Source: Urophycis tenuis (Eukaryota; Chordata; Actinopteri; Gadiformes; Phycidae). From it: DNA of 64,000 nt. This document shows, one piece after another, positions 29,801-39,658 of this stretch. The stretch is taken from contig JAXIVH010000152.1 in the NCBI GenBank assembly GCA_036785325.1, positions 232,001 through 296,000 of the forward strand, in the 5' to 3' direction. Under the pieces are notes generated by a model. It did not search any database. It worked only from the letters and a program-made list of their open reading frames with translations, and was not told where the DNA came from. The first letter of the stretch is position 1. Each line of letters starts with the position of its first letter. Both the position numbers and the translations under genes were made by a program.

Positions 29801-30248
29801 TGGTGCCCTGGCGAGACACCTGAAAGGTGAATGCTGGGAGAGTTCTGGAGCCGTAGCGCACCGCAAAGGTGGCAGTGCCAGCCATGCCAATCTTAGTATG
29901 CCCATAGCCGTATAGGTCCTCTGCACCTGGCTCAATTGTCAGTCGGGGAAAGAACCGACGGACCGTAGATTCATTTAGGATGGACCTGGAGGCTGCAGTG
30001 TCCAGCAGCAGTGACAGGCACACCCCATCCAGCTCCACTGTGCACCACTTAAATGGCTTGGTACTGGAACCCACAGAGTGAATAGTAGTGGGGCTGGAAG
30101 CAGTGGATGAATGAGACCTAGGGCTGGCAGGGGTGGGCGCGGAGCGGCACACTCTAGAGAAATGGTTTAGCCTACCACACCGTTGGCACCTCTGTCCCAT
30201 GGCCGGACAGGCAGGCGCGCGCGTGTAGGATGTGAAGAAGAGCCGCAA
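26886..30248 (-). CDS. Pol polyprotein, gypsy element 2
   Basis: A 1120-residue open frame. It begins in the gag overlap with a CCHC knuckle, CQRCGRLNHFSRVC (about 20-33). Next come aspartic protease LLDTAASRS (about 81), reverse transcriptase with VFSKLDLRQGYLQ and VVYLDDIVVHG (about 357), and RNase H VTCDASNTAVGAV (about 507). The integrase zinc finger starts HEGHLG (about 731), and its catalytic motifs are VDICGE (about 798), TTDNGPQF (about 855) and GGVERFNQ (about 891). A GPY/F-like C-terminal module (GPASFRLADG) ends it. RT before integrase marks Ty3/gypsy. No stop or frameshift was seen, so the element may still be coding-competent. Confidence 0.93.
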   Translation of the reverse strand: MRLFFTSYTRAPACPAMGQRCQRCGRLNHFSRVCRSAPTPASPRSHSSTASSPTTIHSVGSSTKPFKWCTVELDGVCLSLLLDTAASRSILNESTVRRFFPRLTIEPGAEDLYGYGHTKIGMAGTATFAVRYGSRTLPAFTFQVSRQGTNLLGFDLFCALGFSIADNMGATILTVAAPWLHRWPSLFAGLGCLTAFNHQPLLDPSVVPVIQPLRRLPLALRDDVTAELQKLLDAGIIERVDASPWISNLVVTQKKTGGLRPCIDLRRVNKAVIPDKYPLPTTEELSAKFHGSAVFSKLDLRQGYLQVPLHPESRNLTAFVTHMGVFRYTRMPFGLSSAPSCFQKIMATIFAGIPGVVVYLDDIVVHGATSALHDDRLSKVLDVLSRYNLTLNTEKCTFSASTIEFVGFRLTADGLSPLHSNTDAILRLPEPTCLAQLSSFLGMTAFYLRFLPHYSETTAPLRALLKQYALWSWSPACSAAVRQLKAQLTSPPVLAHFDLQSPTIVTCDASNTAVGAVLSQLHGGIERPVAFASRSLTPTEQKYSVGEREALACVWACERWHIYLYGRHFTLRTDHQALTALLTTTGSGHKPLRLYRWSERLQAYNFTTMFTPGRDNVVADLLSRATPTSATPTATPDTTHDCPEPELILALHGPLQSAVSLQELQAASAQDPVFSQLRTFIQEGWPAKVPEDLAPFHRVKGDLSCWNGDCIARGLCRVIPVALRPHILTMVHEGHLGIVRVKQRCRGLVWWPGIDRDIETMVKDCTACLTSGKTGLPPPPRLQPLPWPASPWSHIQVDICGELHGTPHHQRFLLVAYDLHSKWPEVLPVGSVTAKAVTEFLASLFARWGVPNTITTDNGPQFISADFASFTEERGIKHIRTALYHPQANGGVERFNQTLKNGLRAHLADGLTFTTALQNTLLHYRATPHATTNASPAFLMLGRELQLPLDRLRPPREDTPAKKPSPSSPSDRVAGKQQQMKQRYDRVRRVRQPTLAVSDWVRIRRPNRSHKLLSFWSSPQQITAQLGPASFRLADGTRWHASRLRRVTPPPAQDRAVATDPRHTDWDWGLPSLQPDNPVGQPPEVDAPDNALEPGPRPARARQRPSYLKDYVLVSAPVLA

Positions 30249-30928
30249 TTTCCACAGTGCTGACGCGCCGTGGCGCCCCGGCGTCCCGCGACGTTAACGT
30301 CGAACTCGTAGGAGTGAGAGGTGGGCTCGGAGAACGGAGCGGTAAGAGCCACCGTCTGAGCAAATGGGGCGGGGTGGGCGGGGCACGGGTCCGGAGCCGC
30401 TAGCCGGGATGTTAACAGAGCGGCTGACTCAAGCTGGAAGGCTATGTCCACCGCCTTGGATAATGTCATATCATCCGGTGCCATAAACAGTTTCTCCCGC
30501 AGCTTAGGGTCAGTCGTATGCTCCGCTAGCTGATCCCGAATCATCTCCTCTTCCAAACCGCCGAACTTACATAGGCTGGCCAAACCGCGGAGGTCGGCGA
30601 CGTAATGGTGAACCGACTCACCGGGTCGCTGTCGGCGCTGACGGAAGACGATCCGCCGCACCATGGCGCTCTGTGGAGCAGCGAAATGTCCGGAGAGCAA
30701 GGCGACACAGTCGGCAGACGTCGTAGCTTGTCCGAGAGTCCAGAAAATCCGTTGGCCCTCGGTGCCCAAGCTGTGGATTAGTATCGCCCTGAGCCTCGCA
30801 TCGCTAGCGTCGGTTAGCCCGATGGCTGTAATATACGTCTGAAAAGACTCATGCCAGCGGGACCACGGGACTGGTGGCTCCCCGGGTAACGCGAGGAACG
30901 GTGGGAGAGGTGAGTAAGAAACCTCCAT
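30167..30928 (-). CDS. Gag-like protein, gypsy element 2
   Basis: 253 residues from the ATG at 30928; the same frame is open upstream into the LTR but lacks conservation there. Capsid-type sequence includes PWSRWHESFQTYITAIGL and GESVHHYVADLRGLA. Near its end is an incomplete zinc knuckle, CGNCGSSSH, whose last cysteine is not in this frame. A second, complete knuckle lies in the overlapping pol frame. The overlap (30248-30167) and the -1 relation suggest programmed frameshifting between gag and pol. Confidence 0.86.
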   Translation of the reverse strand: MEVSYSPLPPFLALPGEPPVPWSRWHESFQTYITAIGLTDASDARLRAILIHSLGTEGQRIFWTLGQATTSADCVALLSGHFAAPQSAMVRRIVFRQRRQRPGESVHHYVADLRGLASLCKFGGLEEEMIRDQLAEHTTDPKLREKLFMAPDDMTLSKAVDIAFQLESAALLTSRLAAPDPCPAHPAPFAQTVALTAPFSEPTSHSYEFDVNVAGRRGATARQHCGNCGSSSHPTRARLPVRPWDRGANGVVG

Positions 30929-30940
30929 CTTCGTCGCCAA

Positions 30941-31100
30941 TGTTGTGTCCAGGAAAACACGGAAAAAGGGGTACACGCTTACTGTGTTTATTAAGCCACA
31001 CAGGTCAACCACATTGATACGCAGGCTCAGTTCACTGGAGTCACTGCCTTACGGCCGTGACGTCACACCGTCGCCTAGCGACCAAGAACCATACACTAAA
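30941..31100 (-). repeat. 5' LTR of gypsy element 2
   Basis: 160 bp; same as 26514-26673 except for one internal change and the outermost ACA changed to AAA at 31098-31100. Confidence 0.9.
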
Positions 31101-31926
31101 GACTGCACCCACGTGCACATCAAGGCACCCTCTCCAGACTCTTTTCCGTACCTCAACCGCAACTAATATCACTCAATAAATGTACAACTAATTTGCGACT
31201 CAAACAACCACCTGCTGAACGTAGTCTCCCGGTTCCCAGGAGGAGCACACGACTCCTATAGGCCTATTTTACAAAACAGCTCCGTGGGAACACGCCTTGA
31301 ACAAGGAGCAGCTGATGACGCATGGCTCATTGGTATGTATCTATTAATTACATTTTCCCACAAAAGTGTATTTTTATTTGATTTTTATCTTGAGTTTTTT
31401 TTTTTAGGGGATCGAGGATATGCCCTGGCCCCCTGGTTGATGACACCACTGACAAACCCTCAGACTCCTCGGGAGGTGTCATATAATCAAATATAAGCAC
31501 GCACTCGCTCCACCATCGAACGCACCATCGTCATTTTAAAGGGACGCTGGATGTGTTTGGACACAGCAGGTGGCAAATTGCTGTACAAACCGGAGAAGGT
31601 AAGACGGATGATTCATTTCATTAGCCTATTATAAAGACCCACCTACACTAGGGTCAGGTTTATTCAAACACCTTGCATCTTAATTTATGACTCTCCCTCA
31701 CCATTACAGGTCTGTAGGATAATCATGGCCTGCTGTGTCCTGCACAACATTGCCATGAAGCGTTGTGTGCCACTTCCCCCTCAGCCACTACACCGTGAGG
31801 ATGTGCGTCCTGACGCAATGATGGGACCAGACTGCAGGCGCGCTGTTCATGTTGGAGAGCAGTTAATTGCCCGTTTGTGAATAAACTTGCAATATTACAA
31901 GTTTAAACAGTCTACTGTAATTCACT

Positions 31927-32916
31927 TCAAAAATGACAAACCAGTTTCAGTGCACATGTTTTTTTTTTTTTTTTATCCTCATGAATTTCTTTTAGCGTTT
32001 GTGAAATGGTTCCGAGAATTGAAGCGATCTTCTCCAGCGTCTCCGCTATCCGTTCCTGATTGTGTAGTACTGCGTCTGATATCAGGTGTGGTCGTGGAGA
32101 GGCACGGGCCCGAGTTTGTGTAGCTGTGCTGCTGCAGGAGGGGTCTGTCCGTTCGGGTTCTGTTCCGGATTGGCTCTGCGGGACTTCATCTGTGATTAAA
32201 AAAAAATAATAATAAAAAATAAAAAAAATCAAGCCAAGGTTGCCACCCCTCAGTCCAATACTAAAGACATATTTTGAGCTTACACACTATGGTAAACTCC
32301 TGCCTTACAGGGCACACATTTTATATATAACTGATTCCAGAAAATAAATAAATAAGCCTACCTTCCGATTCCTCTGGAGTAGCAGCGGCACCGGGAGGGT
32401 TGACAGCGTTGCATCGGGGCCCAGGTCTGTGTCCAGAGACTCAGTTGATGGTACTCCTAAAAAGTAAAGTGGGAAAATTTAATCAATTCAATAAGTTACT
32501 TTATAGTGATTTAGATTTTTCCCATATAGCCTACCTGAGAGTGCCGTCTCCCCGATGATGGCCCCGATGCGCTGGTCCAACTCAGACATGGGTGTCGTGT
32601 CTGCTGTCCCCCCTCCAGTCCGTTGCATCTCCCGCCGGAATTTGGCGATATTTCTTTTTGTTTCGCATTTAAGGTCGAACCATTTCTTTTTTACCTCTTC
32701 GACCGTGCGCCCCTCTCCCGACACTGCATCCACTGCACGCGTAACTGCCTCCCAGGCCTCCTTTTTGTTTGTGTTAGTGCAACCTGCACTAAGGCTGCTA
32801 AATATAATTTTCTTTCTAACCGTAATCTCTTGCAGTAGAACTTCTAATTCTGAGCTGCTAAAGTTTTTTTTTCTTTTTACCGGCGGTCCAGCGGATTTGC
32901 TCTTTGATTTCGGCAT
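31927..32916 (-). pseudogene. Harbinger Myb/SANT-like gene, copy 2
   Basis: Exon 1 (32916-32535) encodes the same 127-codon Myb-like domain as copy 1 (WEAVTRAV, KKKWFDLKCETKRN). Exon 2 (32456-32362) and exon 3 (from 32189, ending in the A-rich stretch near 31960) supply a C-terminal part with ERIAETLEKIASILGTISQT, a likely coiled coil. Exon 2 is one base shorter than in copy 1 (GGGTTGAC against GGGGGTGAC), which puts exon 3 out of frame. Skipping exon 2 would keep the frame. It is divergent from HARBI1, as usual for these elements. Called pseudogene with moderate certainty, since exon 1 alone encodes the DNA-binding domain. Confidence 0.72.
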
Positions 32917-33194
32917 TTTGTTTCCTCTGTGTGGCGTCTACACACTATGGGCCCTTTTATAGGCATTAAAGGGCGGTTACCTATGCTAATCCTATGCTAA
33001 TTAGACTCACCTGGCACGCGCGCTCAATTTACGAGGAGATGGCATTCATCAATTTAAGAATACGGCTGCGAACAATTCAGCGGCTTAAGAACACGTTGAT
33101 TAATCTGACGTAGGGTCTTCTTAGAAATCTTCTTAAGAAGGACTTAAGAAAGAATCTAAGGAGATTCTTAAGAAGATATTGGTGAATGAGGCCC

Positions 33195-34142
33195 ATTGAC
33201 TCACTCCCCCATAAAACCCACAATATCCCACTTCAAACTCCTCAGACTACACCTTTGACGCAGTCAAGCTTCTGCTGTAAGTTGTCTGTATCAAAATCCA
33301 TCATCCATCCATCTATATATTGTTTTATTTGTGTTGATCAATCGATTTATCTTTCTGTCAGTCTACCTGTCTATTGCTCCTTCAATTCACAATTGTCAGT
33401 TTGATCCAATTGTTATCAACGCCTAAATCCTGTATCCTGTAGTCCTGAGTTTCAAGCTGTCAGTGTTTGTGAGAAAACACAGCTATGCCTGTGTGTGTGT
33501 ATGTGTGAGTATTATTGTAGCAACGGGCATTGCTATGCACCAACTAGGTGGCTGCCAACTTTACTGGACTCCTCCAGAACAAGGACGCAGGGCGGTGGTG
33601 TTTTATTGCAGAGTTTAAGGACAATAGTACAGGCAGCTGGTGCTCCGTGCTGCCATGCAGGAGATCTCCTGAGTGTGTGTGTGTGTGTGGTGACAGCTGG
33701 TTTTACCTGTTGCACTTTGATCGCTCAACGTGCAACTGAGCAATCAACTCTGCAGCCTCACCAGCCAATCAGTCTGACTCGGGGCCAGGTGAGGCTGCTT
33801 AAGCCAGCCGTCACCCACACACACTCCACCATTATGTTATCTGTTTAAAGTATCCAACTGAATAATGCCCAGCCCTCCCTTTAGGCCTCCCTCCAAAGCT
33901 ACTCCCCCAAAACACACGAGTAGCTCGCTAGCTTTAGCCACAGGTCTGCCTGGCCTTGTGGAAGACTTCAGTCATTGGGCGTTTTTCTTACTTTATCATA
34001 GAATTTGATTTACTGATTGCAGTCAGGATGTAAATAGTAAGTAAGAGAAAAAATGCTTGTTGCCCATTGTACCTTTAGATATTTCTGTGTGTTCAGATTG
34101 TATTTCTGTATTCAGATGAAATAAAGGCATAGCCGGTCAAAC
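33195..34142 (+). other. Unit B: upstream block of the X-type gene
   Basis: Nearly identical to 7005-7951, including (GT)n tracts and the GAAATAAAGGCATAGCCGG leader just before the X start codon. The leftmost 18 bases are the L2 scrap that continues from 25652. Confidence 0.55.
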
Positions 34143-34271
34143 ATGAACTCCACTCGTCAAGACACGGCTCTTTCATCTATATTTACTTCAGGAGTCAGGA
34201 CTTTCAGAGGGACGCCAGGTATCCCAAGAAATACTTTCAGGGTTAGAAATAATTACATCATCACGTCAATA

Positions 34272-36790
34272 AATGAAATGTACAATAACCACATCTTACA
34301 CTATAAGGACTCCATTGCCAGCACCAAAACACACTACTACTCCAGCATAATCACTGCCAATCAAGGCAACTCTAAGTCACTTTTCTCCCTACTCAACAAT
34401 ACCACCAAACCCCAGGACTCTCTCCCCCTCACCTCTACATAACCTCCTTCTGCAATGCCATCATGTCATTTTTACAGAAAAAATCAAGAACATCCACCAG
34501 AACCTGGGATCAATGCCTCACCTCAGCACCTCAGCTGACCTTCCCCCACCTACTCACTCATTCTCCTCCTTCCATCTCCCCACTCTCTCAGAAATCACAG
34601 AGCTCATCCGGAATTCCAAACTATCCACGTGTCAATTGGACCCCTTCCTAACCCAACTTGTCAAAACCTGCCTCCCTTCGCTGGTCCCCCTCATCTCCGA
34701 TATCATCCACACCTCCCTTACCACTGGAACTGTCCCTACACCTTTCAAAACTGCTGCCATTACCCCAATTGTGAAAAAACCTGGTGCTGACCCCTCCAAC
34801 TTCAACAACCTCCTATCCTCCTATCTCCAATCTACCCTTTATTTCCAAAATCCTTGAAAAAACAGTTGCCTCCCAGCTCCATTCTCACCTATCCCACAAC
34901 AATCTGTATGAACAGTTCCAGTCCAGTTTCCTCCCACTCCATAGCACTGAAACAGCACTCATCAAAATCACCAAGACCTCCTCGTGGCATCTGACTCTGG
35001 ACTACTCACCATCCTCATCCTCCTCGACCTAAGTGCAGCTTTTGACACCATCTGCCACACCACCCTCCTCAGCAGGCTGTCTTCCATTGGCATCACCCAC
35101 ACTCCCCTGGACTGGTTTACATCCTACTTCTCTTGCAGCACTCAATTCATTCAACTCAAGTCCCTCAAATCCGCCCCCTCCCCCGTCACCTCAGGTGTGC
35201 CCCAGGGCTCTGTCCTGGGGCCCCTCCTCTTCATCATCTACCTCCTTCCCCTTGGCAATATCTTCCGCAAATTCAACATCCACTTCCACTGCTATGCCGA
35301 TGACACCCAGCTCTACCTCACCACTAAACCTTCGTCCTCTCTCCCACCCACCTCACTCACCGATTGCATCTCAGAAATAAAAGCCTGGTTCACCCAAAAC
35401 TTCCTTAAATTAAACAGTAGCAAAACAGAGGTTCTCCTCATTGGCACAAAATCCACTCTATCCAAAACCGACAGCTTCCCACTCATTATCCTCCGTCTCG
35501 CCCTTCCACCAGGTTAAGAGTCTGGGTGTCATCCTCGACAGCACACTATCCTTTCAATCCCATATCAATAACATTACCCGGTCTGCCTACTTCCACGTAC
35601 GAAGCATCAACCGCCTCCGCCCCTCCCTTACCCCCCACACTGCCGCCATCCTTGTCCACAGCCTCGTCACCTCCCGCCTAGACTATTGTAACTCTCTCCT
35701 CTTTGGCCTCCCTCAAAAATCACTCCATCAAGATCAACTGGTCCATAATTCAGCTGTCCGCATTATAACAAGAACCCCCTCTATCCACCACATCACCCCT
35801 GTCCTCCAACAGCTCCACTGGCTCCCTGTTCAGTTCCGCATTCAATATAAGGTTCTCCTGGTAACATTCAAGGCCCTTCACAATCTCGCCCCCCCCATAT
35901 CTGTCAGACCTCCTCCATGTTCCCACCCCCTCATGCTCTCTCAGATCCTCTTCTGCCGTACACCTATCTATCCCCTCCGCCCGTCTCACCACCATTGGGA
36001 GGAGAGCATTCAGCCGCTCTGCCCCCGCCTCTGGAACTTTCTACCACCCCTACTTAGAAACATTGACTCACTCCCCCATTTCAAATCACAACTCAAAACT
36101 CATCTGTTTAAAACTGCCTATTTTGTATAATGTAATTCCCTGTCCCAGCCTTTTTTGTAATGGTCCTTATTCTGTGTTTTATTGATATTGTTGTGTTTTC
36201 TACTACTATTAATATTGTGGAAGGAGTCGAGAGGCGAGTGAACAAACACCTTCGCAAGTGGTTCGGAATCCCACCAAGCTTCACGTCAGTAGGGCTATAC
36301 ACCAGGTCTGGTCAGGTACAACTACCCCTATCATCAGTGGTGGAAGAGTTCAAGGTGGCAAAGTGCCGGGTCGTGATGAAGACTCCACTGATGAAAAAGT
36401 CAGATGAGCAGGTGTCACTACGAGATCAGGACGGAAATGGGCAGCTGACACATCAGTGGCACAAGCTGAAAGCTCATTGAAGCTGAAGGACATCATCGGG
36501 AACGCATGCGTAGGGAGGCTCCTGCGCGTTGAGACGAGCCAGATGAGGTGGCTCGGGCATCTAGTTAGGATGCCTCCTGGACGCCTCCCTGGTGAGGTGT
36601 TCAGGGCACGTCCCACTGGTAGGAGACCCCGGGGAAGGGGTCTGGGAACGCCTCGGGATCCCCCAGGAAGAGCTGGATGAAGTAGCTGGGGAGAGGGAAG
36701 TCTGGGCTTCCCTGCTTAGGCTGCTGCCCCCGCGACCTGACCCCAGATAAGCGGCAGGAAATGGATGGATGGATGGATGGATGGAATATT
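34272..36790 (+). mobile_element. Chimeric LINE insertion, unit B
   Basis: Same chimera as 8081-10602, with the L2 RT block (CYADDTQLYL at about 35291-35320), the second-family piece (36230-36500, with a small deletion) and the RTE tail ending in (ATGG)n. In unit B one frame joins the L2 C-terminal region (35441-36130) that is frame-broken in A by an extra C near 9704. Confidence 0.83.
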
Positions 36791-36794
36791 ATTC

Positions 36795-36838
<44 letters not shown>

Positions 36839-37374
36839 ACATTACTGATATACATCTTCTCCTTCCTCCTCCTCCTCTCATTCCCCTGCTCCTTACTCCT
36901 CCCATACATTTATGATTGTACTTTGTCAACAGTCAAATGACGATATTCCCTTTTTCCAATGTTGTGTTTTGTTGTTTGAAATATTACACTGCTGTCCCGG
37001 CCAGGTCTCTGTTGACAACTACATGCTTTATCTCACTGAGACCAACCTGGTTAAACAAACGTTACATCAAAGGAAAAAAACACTCCTCTCCCTCTCCTTG
37101 TCCTCCCTTTGCCCTTTCTCTCCTCCTCCTTTCCCCCTCCTCCCCTCTCCTCCCCTCAGGTATGTGCTGTTCATCCACCTGGTGCTGAATGACATGATAC
37201 TGCTGAGCATCTCTGTGTTGCTACAGATCTTCACCTACATCCTCAAGCTCCCCTTTGTCCCCTGCTGTGTGCTGATCCTCATCCTCGTCACTAGCAACAG
37301 GTGGGTGGTGGAGTACTAGGAGTAGTACCACGACCACGTTTACTACATGTAGTAGTAATGGTAATAATAATGCA

Positions 37375-37985
37375 TTTTATTTAAAGGTGCCTCTCAAACC
37401 ACTCAAGGACACCTTACAGACAAGTTAAAAATACAAGATGTGATTTAAAGGTGGAGACAGAGTCAGAACTGTGAATGTCTGGTGGGAGAGAGTTCCATAG
37501 GCGGAGAGCAGATCGGCTAAAAGCTCTTGACCCCATGGTGGATAGCTTGGCAGATGGAGCTGAGAGCTGGATGGCAGAAGAGGATGAAGGTGTGTGGATG
37601 TGGAAGAGTTCAGTTAGATAAACTAGTGCCAGGCTGTGAATGATCATGAAAGTAAGGAGTAGAATCTTAAAATCAATGCGTGATTTGATAGGGAGCCAGT
37701 TGAGTTGCTGCAGGGCAGGAGTAATGTGTTCAATAGATGGAGTTCTGGTTATGATACTGGCGGCTGCATTCTGGACCAGTTGGAGTTTATGAAGAGATTT
37801 TGAAGACCACAGCGGAGAGAGTTACAGTAGTCCAGTCGGGATGTAATCAGGGTGTTTACAAGGATAGCAGTGGAGGTTGGTGACAAAGACGATTGATGTT
37901 GCATATATGGAAGTAAGCACACCCAGGCTCTTTACGTGAGGGGAAGGGGCAACAGTGGCATTGTTGATGGACATGGAAAAAGTGC
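37375..37985 (-). mobile_element. Truncated L2-type LINE, unit B
   Basis: Counterpart of 11160-11840, with SRAFSRSALRLWNSLPPDIH in frame. A 40-bp stretch present in A near 11730 (CGAGTGGGTCTCGAAGG region) is missing here at about 37919. Confidence 0.78.
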
Positions 37986-38123
37986 TGAGTAGTAGTAGTA
38001 GGAGGAGGAGTAATAGTAGTGGTAGTACTAGGTAGTAGTAGTAGTAGGAGTAGTAGTAGTAGTAGTAGGAGGAGTAATAGTAATGGTAGTACTAGGTAGT
38101 AGTAGTAGTAGTAGTAGTAGTAG

Positions 38124-38165
<42 letters not shown>

Positions 38166-38291
38166 GAGTAATATTAGTGGTAGTACGAGGTAGTAGTAGT
38201 AGTAGTAGTAGTAGTAGGAGTAATAGTAGTGGCAGTACTAGGTAACAGTAGTAGGAGTAATAGTAGTGGTAGTACTAGGTAGTAGTAGTAG

Positions 38292-38333
<42 letters not shown>

Positions 38334-38375
38334 GAGGAGTAATATTAGTGGTAGTATGAGGTTGTAGTAGTAGTA
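37983..38375 (+). repeat. (TAG)n-rich microsatellite cluster, unit B
   Basis: Longer than in unit A, with runs of up to 14 TAG units (38120-38165 and 38290-38333). Confidence 0.9.
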
Positions 38376-38658
38376 GGAGTAAGTGTGGTATCAGTAGTTG
38401 TAGAATAGACATGGGCAGCTAGTGGCCCGTGGATGGCGTGCAGCCTCTCACCTTGATGCAGCCTGTGAGAAAGTGGATCACATAACCAAGCTAACGTGAT
38501 CCGTTGTAATAATCAGTGCTACTTTTGTAATTTTTGATTTATGATATGCATGTTTGCATTCAATTCAATTTTCATGATGCAATTTGTTGTTTCTTTACAC
38601 TGAAAAATTGCTAATATCTTCATTTGTATTATTTTCATTATTATTGTCATTATTATTA

Positions 38659-38710
38659 GGGACCGAGCTTGTTAAACAGGACGAAGGTCCCTTTTGTTTT
38701 TGGTCAGTTT

Positions 38711-38745
<35 letters not shown>

Positions 38746-39060
38746 AATTATTATTATTTCTAGGAACTTTGATGACGATTTGCACTATCTGAACATATAT
38801 GAAACGTCAATTTAAACAAAAAAATATATATATTCTATGCGTCACGTTCATGTCGCCGATAGGAAGGCCTCTAGGTGGTGCTGTTTATGAGCAACCTTTG
38901 TAACGCCTAAAACTTCTGCAAAAGTTGGCGCACATTCAAAAACGTTATATCTACGGATGCGAGCAGTCCTGCTGCACTTCGCTGTGTCAACGACTTGTAT
39001 TTCTGCCTGCCTTCATTTTCGTGCAAAATCTAAAAAACAGCGCCACGGGATGGCGCTCTA
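38659..39060. repeat. Unclassified interspersed repeat, unit B
   Basis: Counterpart of 12447-12855, starting GGGACCGAGCTTG. The following (ATT)n tract (39061-39145) is where copia inserted in unit A. Confidence 0.55.
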
Positions 39061-39658
39061 ATTATTATTATTATTATTATTATTATCATTATTATTATTA
39101 TTGTTATTATTATTATTATTATTATTGTTATTATTATTATTATCATCACGTTTGAAACTATTACATGCTATTTGTGGGATGGGGTTTACAGTATCCTAAA
39201 GGTCAGAGTGTAGGTGCACAATCTGGCCCCCTGCAGTGAGTATCGACGTTTAGTGGCCCACTCCACCATCAGCGCAACCCACCCCTGTTCTAGAAGTAGG
39301 ACTAGTAGTAGGAGTAGTAGCACGCATGAGTAACATGCGGTGAGACTACTAATTCAAATAGTACTGTGTATTCCAGTAGCATTTCAGATAACCTATCCTG
39401 CATAGGGGAATACAGTAGCGCTAGTCCTATTAGTAATAGTAGTAGTACTAGTGATGCCGGCGGTGCTGACCACTCGCTCCACCCCTCTGATCCTGGCGGG
39501 CATGGCCGTGGAGCGCTACCTCTCCATCTGCTACCCGCTGCACTACGGCCACATGTGCACCGTGCAGCGCACCTTCGTCCTCATCTGGGTAATCCGCCTC
39601 CTCGCCGCCACCCCGCCGCTCATCGACCTCTTCATCACATGGATATGAGGACTCAAAG

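Larger units (their letters stand above)
26514..31100 (-). mobile_element. Complete Ty3/gypsy retrotransposon 2 inside HARBI1
   Basis: The element is 4587 bp with 160-bp LTRs, flanked by GACTG (26509-26513, 31101-31105). On the minus strand the order is 5' LTR (31100-30941), gag (30928-30167), pol (30248-26886), a polypurine run just beside 26674-26686 and the 3' LTR. The gag ATG is only 12 nt past the LTR, so the primer-site-like TTGGCGACGAAGATGG overlaps the start of gag. The two LTRs differ at two sites by eye: 26537-type C/A and the terminal C/A. Coding regions appear complete. It resembles Mag/CsRn1-like gypsy lineages, but lineage placement is uncertain. Confidence 0.93.
25999..31880 (+). 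pseudogene. HARBI1-like transposase of Harbinger copy 2, split by gypsy
   Basis: Exon 1 is 25999-26513, resumes at 31106 and ends at the donor at 31332. Exon 2 is 31408-31598 and exon 3 is 31710-31880. The start MASISDTTLFIGG is followed by the N-terminal helix region (DEYLFGRFRLPRVVL, VLSTLGFLATGSFQ, ISQPSISRALP). The DDE catalytic aspartates lie in GAIDC (first D, exactly at the insertion) and GDRGYALAPW; the glutamate is in TRSTIERTI. Apart from the gypsy insertion there are two in-frame TAA codons (31164-31166 and 31494-31496), so the gene was dead or dying independently of gypsy. The C terminus MACCVLHNIAM is typical of the family. Confidence 0.9.
25655..33194. mobile_element. PIF/Harbinger transposon, copy 2 (complete ends, with gypsy inside)
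   Basis: Terminal repeats GGGCCTCATTCAC (25655) and its reverse complement ending at 33194, with TTCTTAAGAA words just inside both. They are flanked by a 3-bp ATT duplication (25652-25654, 33195-33197). The host sequence on both sides rejoins as an L2 3' segment (TTAGAAACATTGACTCACTC) also seen at 36054-36075. Without the gypsy insertion it is about 2.95 kb, with HARBI1 on plus and the Myb-like gene on minus. Both genes carry damaging mutations. Confidence 0.92.
34143..39648 (+). pseudogene. X-type odorant receptor 131-2-like gene, unit B (broken)
   Basis: Carries the same lesions as unit A. Exon 1 (34143-34218) has the same 67-nt deletion. Exon 2 (37160-37300) is intact. Exon 3 (about 39454-39648) is the foreign, acceptor-less type (TTRSTPLILAGMAVERYLSI) ending FITWI. 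No TM5-TM7 exons are present. The shared lesions show that A and B descend from one damaged ancestor. The chimeric LINE lies in intron 1. Confidence 0.82.

Noticed and set aside
35441..36130. A 229-residue frame that could be taken for a host gene
   Set aside because: It is the C-terminal region of an L2-type LINE reverse transcriptase (TPVLQQLHWLPV), shared with unit A.
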